This document shows, piece after piece, positions 57,288-64,000 of a stretch of 64,000 bases of DNA. The translations under genes and the position numbers were made by a program. Source of the DNA: Chitinophagales bacterium (GTDB lineage: Bacteria > Bacteroidota > Bacteroidia > Chitinophagales > JADIYW01); contig JAMLHJ010000002.1 of the NCBI GenBank assembly GCA_023957245.1, positions 186,001 to 250,000 of the forward strand, given 5' to 3'. The first letter of the stretch is position 1, and each line of letters starts with the position of its first letter. The notes under the pieces are model-generated. The model ran no database searches. It was not told the DNA's origin and saw only the letters and a program-made list of their open reading frames with translations.

Positions 57288-58767
57288 AGCTAGAATTTCC
57301 ATCTTTTGAATCTTTTATGATGATACCTGCTGTTTTTAAGGCATCTCTTATTTGGTCAGAAACATTCCATTTTTTCTCTGCTCTAGCTTGTTTTCTCAAT
57401 TCTATGATGAGGTTCATAGCGGCATCCAAAGCGTTGTTGTCGGAGCTACTTTCTTCTTTTAATCCCAATACATCTATTACAATATCTCTGAAGATTTTCT
57501 GAAGACTTTTAAATGCCTCTTCTGAAATTTCAGATACTTCTTGGTTTTGGTGATACCAAGTGTTGATATAGGAAGCCATCGAGTATAAATTTGCAATTGC
57601 TTTAGCAGTATTAAAATCATCACACAGATTAGAGACAATTTCATTGCTGTGTTTGACGATATCAGCTTCGCTTGCTTCATTAATAGTTCCTGCTTTCCAT
57701 GTTATTTTTGATAAATAACTAAGTGCATTCATTATCTTTTTAAATCCTTTTTCAGCATCATGGAGAGATTTGATAGAAATATCTATTTCACTGCTATAAT
57801 GTGATTGTAAGAAAAGAAAACGCAATGTCATAGGACTATATCCTTTGTCTAGTAATGGATGTTGTCCTGTTACCATTTCCATGGGTAGGATAGAGTTGCC
57901 TTCTGATTTGCTCATTTTCTTGCCATTGAAATTGAGCATATTGCTGTGCATCCAATAGTTGACAGGTGCATGACCACAAGCTCCGATGTTTTGAGCAATT
58001 TCAGATTCATGGTGAGGGAATTTTAAATCCATTCCTCCTCCGTGAATATCGAAGACTTTGCCTAAGTATTTGGTACTCATTGCTGAACATTCCAAGTGCC
58101 ATCCAGGAAATCCTTCTCCCCAAGGAGAGTTCCATTTCATAATATGACCTTTATCTGCTTTTTTCCATAAAGCAAAGTCTGCTTTGTTTCTTTTTTCTTC
58201 TTGTCCGTCTAATTCTCTGGTAGTTGCTAATAAATCTTCCAATACTCTTCCAGATAATTTTCCATAAGGATATTGTTCATTGAATTGAACAACATCGAAA
58301 TAAATTGAACCATTGACTTCATAAGCAAAACCATTTGCCATGATATTGTTTATCATTTCAATTTGCTCAATAATATGCCCACTCGCTGAAGGTTCTATAC
58401 TAGGAGGAGTAATATTCATCAACCTCATGACATCATGGAAACCTATTGTATATTTTTGGACGATTTCCATCGGTTCCAGTTGTTCCAATCTAGCTTTTTT
58501 AGCAATTTTATCTTCACCATGGTCTGCATCGTCCACCAAATGCCCTACATCAGTAATATTTCTTACATATCTCACTTTGTAATCGAGATAAGTTAACAGC
58601 CTAAATACAATGTCAAAAGTCAGAAATGTACGGACATTGCCTAGATGAACATCATTATATACCGTAGGTCCACATACATACATACCTACAAAAGGAGGAT
58701 TGATAGGCTCAAATAATTCTTTGCTCTTCGTGTAGGAATTGTATATATAGAGTGATTGTGAATTCAT
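57271..58767 (-). CDS. cysS: Cysteinyl-tRNA synthetase
   Basis: A 498-residue class I aminoacyl-tRNA synthetase that charges tRNA-Cys. It has the zinc-cysteine and HIGH-like motifs CGPTVYNDVHLGNVRTFL (HLGN in place of HIGH), the second zinc region WHLECSAMS, FPHHESEIAQ, and KMSKSEGN. The C-terminal DALR-type and anticodon regions are complete. The start at 58767 lies five bases after TATATTTG, so translation probably begins at the mRNA end. The last codons overlap the M28 peptidase gene. Confidence 0.97.
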   Translation of the reverse strand: MNSQSLYIYNSYTKSKELFEPINPPFVGMYVCGPTVYNDVHLGNVRTFLTFDIVFRLLTYLDYKVRYVRNITDVGHLVDDADHGEDKIAKKARLEQLEPMEIVQKYTIGFHDVMRLMNITPPSIEPSASGHIIEQIEMINNIMANGFAYEVNGSIYFDVVQFNEQYPYGKLSGRVLEDLLATTRELDGQEEKRNKADFALWKKADKGHIMKWNSPWGEGFPGWHLECSAMSTKYLGKVFDIHGGGMDLKFPHHESEIAQNIGACGHAPVNYWMHSNMLNFNGKKMSKSEGNSILPMEMVTGQHPLLDKGYSPMTLRFLFLQSHYSSEIDISIKSLHDAEKGFKKIMNALSYLSKITWKAGTINEASEADIVKHSNEIVSNLCDDFNTAKAIANLYSMASYINTWYHQNQEVSEISEEAFKSLQKIFRDIVIDVLGLKEESSSDNNALDAAMNLIIELRKQARAEKKWNVSDQIRDALKTAGIIIKDSKDGNSSYELES

Positions 58768-58771
58768 AATG

Positions 58772-58779
58772 CAAATATA
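58772..58779 (-). promoter_or_regulatory. -7 element of cysS
   Basis: TATATTTG on the minus strand, exact TAnnTTTG, its G five bases before the cysS ATG. The spacing equals that at carA and ruvB. Confidence 0.5.
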
Positions 58780-58817
58780 TGCTTGAAAATATTATGATTA
58801 ATTATTTAATGATAAAA

Positions 58818-59936
58818 CTATTTTTGAGGTATAAAGATATCTGCCACGATAGGGAAATGATCTGAATTGGGATTTTTATTTCGAATATATTGTAAGCATT
58901 CAAAATTTTTATCTATAAAAATATAGTCTATCCTCAATAATGGAATAATACCATTATAAGTGGAACCTAACCATTCGCCTCTTTTTAAGAAGGTATCATC
59001 CATGATTTCACCCATTTGTTGGTAGGCAAAAGAGCCAGGAGTGTCATTAAAATCTCCTCCTAAAATAACAGGATAAGGTGAAGATTCAATAAAAGTGCGC
59101 AATTCTGCAGTCTGTAGTCCTCGTTGTTTAAATGCTTTACCCAATTTTTTTAATATAGGCATGTATTTTTTGATTTGATAGGAAGGCTCTTCTTTCAATT
59201 CTTTAATCACTCCATAATCATCTATACCCAAATAGATAGATTGTAAATGAACGGAGATAAATCGAATTCTTTGATTATTGATTAGAATATCTGCATATAC
59301 TCCTCGATTATGAAAGTTTCCATAAGGACTAGGTGTGCCTTGTCTAATGATTTCACCACTTTCCAAAATTGGATATTTGCTAAAGATAGCTACACCCCAA
59401 ACTCTAGTCTTTTTCTTGGTCAGTTCCAATGCAAAAGCATTATGCTTATAACCTAAAGAGTTTAAAAGTTCTTTGTTTTGATATTTGTCTTTGTCTGAAT
59501 AATATTCTTGAAGGAAAAGAATATCTGGTTGATACATTTTGATAGTATCTATCATTGACTGTCTTGATGTTAGATTCTTGCTCCAATTATATAAGTCAAA
59601 ATTTCTTATATTGTAATTAAGAACCCGTAATGTCGCTTGTTTATCGCTTGGTTTTTCTTGAAAATAAGGTATTGCAATTTGAGCTTTTAATTGAGGGTAA
59701 GTAAATATGATGCCAATCAGCGAGAAGATGAAGAAAAATCTTTTTCTCATTATCCAGGAAATAATAAAGAAAATATTTATCAATGCAAAAAGCGGATATG
59801 CCAATCCAAACAAGCCTAATGGCCAGAATAAATCGGGATTAAATCTTCCAGCTACTCCAGATATTATCAATAGTACAAAAGCCACTAGATTGGCACTTCT
59901 TGAGAATATAGATAGCAATCCGTGTAGAAATTTCAT
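58818..59936 (-). CDS. Endonuclease/exonuclease/phosphatase family protein with N-terminal membrane helices
   Basis: A 372-residue protein. Three hydrophobic helices (about residues 10-85) anchor it in the inner membrane. The EEP domain follows: LRVLNYNIRNFD, DILFLQEYYS, VILGGDFNDTPGSFAYQQM (the metal-binding GDFN motif) and NSDHFPIVADI (catalytic SDH). The substrate, a nucleic acid or a lipid phosphodiester, cannot be decided. It begins directly at the end of the upstream rhomboid gene, so it is the last gene of the mutL-rhomboid-rhomboid-EEP group. Confidence 0.87.
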   Translation of the reverse strand: MKFLHGLLSIFSRSANLVAFVLLIISGVAGRFNPDLFWPLGLFGLAYPLFALINIFFIISWIMRKRFFFIFSLIGIIFTYPQLKAQIAIPYFQEKPSDKQATLRVLNYNIRNFDLYNWSKNLTSRQSMIDTIKMYQPDILFLQEYYSDKDKYQNKELLNSLGYKHNAFALELTKKKTRVWGVAIFSKYPILESGEIIRQGTPSPYGNFHNRGVYADILINNQRIRFISVHLQSIYLGIDDYGVIKELKEEPSYQIKKYMPILKKLGKAFKQRGLQTAELRTFIESSPYPVILGGDFNDTPGSFAYQQMGEIMDDTFLKRGEWLGSTYNGIIPLLRIDYIFIDKNFECLQYIRNKNPNSDHFPIVADIFIPQK

Positions 59937-60869
59937 TTAATCTTCTTGGCTGATTTTGAATAAAAATGACTTTTCTTCTTGACTTAAACTATCATATCCC
60001 GAAAGATTGATTTTGTCTAATATTTTATCCAAGTGCTCTTGCTTGCTACTACTCACTGTGCTTTTAGAGCCTGATTTTTGTTGTTTTGTATTTTCTCCAG
60101 CGACTACCTTTTCTTCTTTTTTATAAGTCATTTTAGGTTTAGGTTTGGGTTTCCTTATGTTTTCAAACCAATCTTCCAGCCAATAAAAAGGCCTTCCTAA
60201 ATCTACTCCATTTCTCAACTGTTTGATGTAAATAAATCCCATCAATGCACCTCCTAAATGTGCAATACTTCCTCCTGTATTATTCCCTTGAAGCATGATG
60301 ATATTGATGAAAAGATAGAAAAGTGCTATCCATTTAATTTTTACCCGACCTAATAAAAGTAAATACAGCTCAAAATTGGGAGAAATAGCCACAGCAGCAA
60401 ATGTGATACCCATAATTCCACCAGATGCTCCGCATATTGATACAGATCCCATCGCTTTAAGTGGTGGAAAAATATTGTATGCCAATATGAATATGAGATA
60501 ACCAGCCAATCCTGATAATAAAAATATAGGAACGATTTTAGAATTGCCAATCAAGTCTTTTACAATATTTCCAAAAATATATAAAACTATCATATTGAAA
60601 AAGATGTGTGAAAATCCACTCACGTCATGGACAAATAAATTGGTGATGGCTATCCATGGTTTGTAAAGATTTTGAGTCAGACTCGAACTGCCTAATATCT
60701 GGTCTAAAATAAATGAACGCCCTCTACTGTCGAATAGCAGTCTGTCAAAAAAAAGTGTCAGATTGAGGAGAATAAAGATGGCTACATTGATAAAAATAAT
60801 TTTAATATGAGCACCTCCATATTGGTACTTATATTTAAGCTCTTGCCATATTGAGGGATTAGTGTACAT
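59937..60869 (-). CDS. Rhomboid intramembrane serine protease (long form)
   Basis: A 310-residue membrane protease. The catalytic serine is in CGASGG (Ser149) and the histidine in IAHLGG (His204); the rhomboid loop residues FSHIFFNM near 86 are present. Six or so membrane helices fill residues 22-225. The C-terminal about 85 residues are cytosolic or periplasmic and rich in Lys, Pro and Ser (RKPKPKPK...), with an acidic helical end (DKILDKINLSGYDSLSQEEK). That tail is absent from the neighbouring rhomboid. Substrate is unknown. Five bases after the preceding rhomboid gene. Confidence 0.92.
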   Translation of the reverse strand: MYTNPSIWQELKYKYQYGGAHIKIIFINVAIFILLNLTLFFDRLLFDSRGRSFILDQILGSSSLTQNLYKPWIAITNLFVHDVSGFSHIFFNMIVLYIFGNIVKDLIGNSKIVPIFLLSGLAGYLIFILAYNIFPPLKAMGSVSICGASGGIMGITFAAVAISPNFELYLLLLGRVKIKWIALFYLFINIIMLQGNNTGGSIAHLGGALMGFIYIKQLRNGVDLGRPFYWLEDWFENIRKPKPKPKMTYKKEEKVVAGENTKQQKSGSKSTVSSSKQEHLDKILDKINLSGYDSLSQEEKSFLFKISQED

Positions 60870-60874
60870 ATCGC

Positions 60875-61552
60875 TTATAATCTACCATTTCTTTTCCAAT
60901 ATCTCAATATCAAATAGCCAAATAATGCACCTCCTAAATGTGCAAAATGTGCAATATTGCCTTCTTGCTGATAACTATACCACAGTTCCAATAAAATAAG
61001 AATCGTAACCATTACTTTGGCTTTAATAGGTATTGGAGGAAAGATAAGCATAAGTTTTGCATCTGGAAAGAAATATGCAAATCCTATCAGTACTCCAAAC
61101 ACAGCACCTGAAGCACCGACCATTGGAGTCAAGAATATTCTAGCAATTTCCTGTTTATCAGAGAAGGGAATAAGCAGATGATTGATGATGTCTGGAGTTA
61201 CCCATATCTGACCAGAAAGAATATAAATATGAATAACATTCACTAATAGATGCAAAAAAGCACCTCCAAAGCCTGTCAGCAAATAATAATTTAAAAATCT
61301 TTTAGATCCCAATACATTTTCTAATACTGATCCAAACATGAATAAGGAAAACATATTAAAGAACAAATGGGTGAAGTTTCCATGGGCAAACATGTGTGTA
61401 ACAATTTGCCATGGTTTGAACTGCTCATTTGAAAAATAATATAATGAGATGTATTCGTATAGTTGTGGGTATAATGTCAATGCTAAGAGAACAATAGCAT
61501 TGATGATGATTAAATTTTTTGTAACTACTGGTAAATTTCCAAATCCTAACAT
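60875..61552 (-). CDS. Rhomboid intramembrane serine protease (short form)
   Basis: A 225-residue membrane protease of the minimal rhomboid type. Ser148 in VGASGAVFG and His205 in FAHLGGALFGY form the dyad; FTHLFFNMFSLFMFG carries the conserved His/Asn region. It is about one membrane core without extra domains. It is a paralogue of the next gene on this strand, and lies 15 bases after mutL. Substrate is unknown. Confidence 0.92.
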   Translation of the reverse strand: MLGFGNLPVVTKNLIIINAIVLLALTLYPQLYEYISLYYFSNEQFKPWQIVTHMFAHGNFTHLFFNMFSLFMFGSVLENVLGSKRFLNYYLLTGFGGAFLHLLVNVIHIYILSGQIWVTPDIINHLLIPFSDKQEIARIFLTPMVGASGAVFGVLIGFAYFFPDAKLMLIFPPIPIKAKVMVTILILLELWYSYQQEGNIAHFAHLGGALFGYLILRYWKRNGRL

Positions 61553-61567
61553 AAATATGGTTGTCCG

Positions 61568-63415
61568 TTAATTAAACTTTTTTTCTATTTCTTGTAGTGA
61601 TAAAGTAATAAATGTTTTCTTTCCATTCAAAGTATAATTGGGTTCATTACACGCAAATAACTCTTCAATAATGTTTTTTATTTCTCTAATATCTAATTTT
61701 TTATTGCTCTTTTGTGCAATACCTTTAGCTAAAGATTGTGCCAATCTTTCTTTTTTGCTGAGAGATTCGCTACCATAACTTTCTTTATAAGATTCTAACA
61801 TCATTTCAAGTATAGCTTGTTCATCTTCTCCAATATTTTCTTCAGGTATTCCATGCACTATAAACGTGTTTTGTCCGAATGCTTGTATATCAAAGCCTAT
61901 TTGTTTTAAATCTGGAAGCATTTCAGATAATAAAAAGGAATCTTGTGGTGAAAACTCTAAAGATTTGGGGAATAAAGATTGTTGAGAAGCTGATGGACGT
62001 GCTTCTAATGCTTTGATATATTTTTCAAATGAAATTCTTTCAATGGCATGCTGTTGATGAATTAATACCAATCCAGATTTGATTTGTGTGAGAATATATT
62101 TTTGATGTAATTGTATCGGCTCAAATGGTGCATGAATCTCATTCTCGTCAAACAATGAATGATGAGAAAAACTGTCAAAAGTTTCATCATCCATTTTACT
62201 CTTCAAGGTAATAATATCTGTAGCTGCCTGCATAGCAGAAGGTAATATTGTCTGCCAATTGGCACGTTGAGGTGTTGATAGTGGAGTTTGCTGTCCTGAG
62301 GAGGAAGGAAATCCATGTCCACCTGTATATTTGCTTAAGATTCTTTCATCTGCTTTGGGAGCAAATCTTACAGCTTCTAAATTGCTGAACTGTGCTTCCT
62401 GTGAAAAATCAAGCGTAGGTGTTACACTATATTGCGCAAGTCCATGCTTTACAGCAGCTTGTATAATCATAAATACACTTTTTTCATCTTCAAATTTGAT
62501 TTCTTGCTTAGTAGGATGTACATTGACATCTATTGCAGCAGGATTGATTTGGATGAATAATGTATAAAATGGAAAACTTTTTTCTGCAATCAATTCTTCA
62601 TACGCTTTACCCACTGCATAATTCAAAAATTGACTTTTGATGAATCTATTATTGACAAAGAAAAACTGCTCGCCTCTAGTCTTTTTGGCTATCTCTGGTT
62701 TGCCAATAAATCCACTCACGCTTACATAGTCGGTCATCTCTTCAACAGGCACCAATTTGTCATTGACTTGCTTACCGAAAATACTGACTATTCTTTGTCT
62801 CAAATTACCAATATTGAGATGGTAAAGTTCTAATCCATTATGGTGAAATGTAAATCCAATGTGTGGATGAGCTAGTGCAATACGAGTGAATTCATCTATG
62901 GTATGCTTTAACTCTACTTGGTTGGATTTTAAAAAATTTCTTCTTGCAGGAACATTGAAAAATAAATTTCTGACAATAGTAGTTGTTCCAACATGATGAT
63001 TAATAGGTTCTTGTGAAATGACTTTCGAGCCTTCTATACGTATATGAGTGCCGACAGTATCAGTAGATTGACGTGATTTGAGCTCGACTTGTGCTACTGC
63101 TGCGATGGAAGCCATAGCTTCGCCACGAAAGCCCATAGTGAAAATGCTGAAAATATCGTTGATTTCTCTGATTTTAGAAGTCGCATGTCTTTCAAAGCAC
63201 ATTCTAGCATCTATCATTGACATTCCTCGCCCGTCATCTACTATCTGAATAAGTGAACGACCCGCATCATTTAATATCAGTTGTATTTGAGTGCTACCCG
63301 CATCAATGGAATTTTCTAATAGTTCTTTGACAACAGAAGCAGGTCTTTGTACGACCTCCCCAGCAGCAATTTGATTTGCAATAGCGTCTGGAAGTAAATG
63401 AATAATGTCTGCCAT
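61568..63415 (-). CDS. mutL: DNA mismatch repair protein MutL
   Basis: A 615-residue GHKL ATPase that couples mismatch recognition by MutS to strand removal. ATP-binding motifs: ELLENSIDAGSTQI (motif I), DDGRGMSMIDA (motif II), and TMGFRGEAMASIAAVAQVEL (motif III). The long linker (about residues 340-410) is low complexity. The C-terminal dimerisation domain lacks an evident DQHAxxER endonuclease motif but has LIHQQHAIERISFEKY, which is the degenerate or related form QHAxER, so nuclease activity is possible. First gene of its group. Confidence 0.95.
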   Translation of the reverse strand: MADIIHLLPDAIANQIAAGEVVQRPASVVKELLENSIDAGSTQIQLILNDAGRSLIQIVDDGRGMSMIDARMCFERHATSKIREINDIFSIFTMGFRGEAMASIAAVAQVELKSRQSTDTVGTHIRIEGSKVISQEPINHHVGTTTIVRNLFFNVPARRNFLKSNQVELKHTIDEFTRIALAHPHIGFTFHHNGLELYHLNIGNLRQRIVSIFGKQVNDKLVPVEEMTDYVSVSGFIGKPEIAKKTRGEQFFFVNNRFIKSQFLNYAVGKAYEELIAEKSFPFYTLFIQINPAAIDVNVHPTKQEIKFEDEKSVFMIIQAAVKHGLAQYSVTPTLDFSQEAQFSNLEAVRFAPKADERILSKYTGGHGFPSSSGQQTPLSTPQRANWQTILPSAMQAATDIITLKSKMDDETFDSFSHHSLFDENEIHAPFEPIQLHQKYILTQIKSGLVLIHQQHAIERISFEKYIKALEARPSASQQSLFPKSLEFSPQDSFLLSEMLPDLKQIGFDIQAFGQNTFIVHGIPEENIGEDEQAILEMMLESYKESYGSESLSKKERLAQSLAKGIAQKSNKKLDIREIKNIIEELFACNEPNYTLNGKKTFITLSLQEIEKKFN

Positions 63416-63614
63416 CTGTTAATCAAGACTTATTTTAGCAATATTACATAATTCTTGATGAATGACCTTGTTTTCAGTGAAAGGAATACCAACAAGATTT
63501 CCCCAACCAGTGTGAATAAATGTTTTTTAAGAAATAAGAAAGGAATTTTCTAGATAAAGGCGCAAATCCTTATCTTAACCTCTTTTTCGGTATAAATATT
63601 GTCAATTGGTTTTT

Positions 63615-64000
63615 ATGAGGATGAAATTATTTTGTTATTTATTTTTTACGTTTCTTTTTTCTATTCCAATCTATCAAGTTCAGGCTCAGGTCGCACCTCC
63701 ATACCTGATGGATGTTCCTCAAGAAGCTAATCTTTGGGTGGACTCATTGTTATCTCGTATGACTCCAGAAGCAAAGGTGGCTCAGTTGTTTATGATATCG
63801 GCCTATTCCAATAAAGATGAAGCACATGAGAGAGAAATTGAAAATTTTGTAAAGAAATATCAGATAGGTGGCTTGATAATGATGCAGGGGACACCACAAA
63901 GACAAGTTGAACTTTTGAATAAATACCAATCTGTTTCCAATATTCCTTTAATGATAGGTTTTGACGGGGAATGGGGATTGTCAATGAGGTTGAAGAATGT
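63615..64000 (+). CDS. Glycoside hydrolase family 3 protein, 3'-truncated by window edge
   Basis: The first 128 codons of an exported protein. The signal peptide spans about residues 1-25 (KLFCYLFFTFLFSIPIYQVQAQ). The mature part shows the GH3 N-terminal pattern: VDSLLSRMTPEAKVAQLFMISAYSN, FVKKYQIGGLIMMQGTPQRQVELLNKYQ and IPLMIGFDGEWGLSMR, the last being the NagZ-like substrate-site segment. In this phylum such genes often continue as a GH3 plus beta-lactamase-like fusion, which cannot be checked here. Start is the ATG at 63615; MK at 63621 is an alternative. Divergent from mutL. Confidence 0.85.
   Translation, partial: MRMKLFCYLFFTFLFSIPIYQVQAQVAPPYLMDVPQEANLWVDSLLSRMTPEAKVAQLFMISAYSNKDEAHEREIENFVKKYQIGGLIMMQGTPQRQVELLNKYQSVSNIPLMIGFDGEWGLSMRLKN

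Noticed and set aside
61568-63415. MutL endonuclease motif DQHAxxER as clearly present
   Set aside because: The region reads LIHQQHAIERISFEKY. The first residue is not Asp, so an active nuclease cannot be claimed.

Overview
The window is a stretch of a low-GC Bacteroidota (Bacteroidetes) chromosome. The evidence is a merged str-S10-spc-alpha ribosomal locus with carA downstream, a Por secretion (T9SS) C-terminal tail, DUF5686 and YfhO proteins, many short lipoproteins, and promoters of the Bacteroidota type (TTG, about 20 bases, TAnnTTTG) with few clear Shine-Dalgarno sequences. I cannot fix the order or genus from sequence alone. The window opens inside a glycerol kinase gene and closes inside a family 3 glycoside hydrolase gene.

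Layout. 1-8.7 kb: glpK (partial), two small lipoproteins, a DUF5686 outer-membrane-type protein (-), thrC, an unusual lipoprotein with a cysteine-rich glycine/hydrophobic tail, smpB and gcvT (-). 8.7-11 kb: a KefB-type cation/proton antiporter. 11.1-29.1 kb: one unbroken co-directional run rpsL-rpsG-fusA-rpsJ ... secY-map-infA-rpmJ-rpsM-rpsK-rpsD-rpoA-rplQ, preceded by two consensus promoters and closed by a terminator. 29.1-45.2 kb: carA, a secreted DUF3604 protein with a T9SS tail, acyl-CoA dehydrogenase (-), enolase, a duplicated helical secreted protein, NADP isocitrate dehydrogenase (-), ruvB, a lone OppC-type permease, pepP and a TPR membrane protein (-), and a large secreted TPR protein. 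45.2-47.5 kb: a PfkB kinase (-), two identical tandem tRNA-Asn genes and a lipoprotein (-). 47.6-54.3 kb: a surface-glycan type group (GT11 fucosyltransferase, YfhO, GT4, LCM-type and FkbM methyltransferases). 54.4-64 kb: a SpoU-type rRNA methyltransferase, a two-domain Usp, tRNA-Ser, an M28 peptidase, cysS, and the minus-strand group mutL-rhomboid-rhomboid-EEP hydrolase.

How it works together. Most genes are housekeeping: translation, protein export, threonine and pyrimidine/arginine precursor synthesis, central carbon metabolism and DNA repair. The accessory content is envelope-directed: lipoproteins, a T9SS cargo, rhomboids, TPR proteins and glycan synthesis. I found no prophage, insertion sequence or CRISPR array, and no complete undescribed multi-gene system. 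The most unusual signals are (i) the regularly spaced cysteine tail of the lipoprotein at 6174-6812, (ii) two fully interleaved divergent promoters at 46196-46229, and (iii) several housekeeping genes whose start codon lies only 5-9 bases after a TAnnTTTG element, which implies leaderless or nearly leaderless mRNAs.
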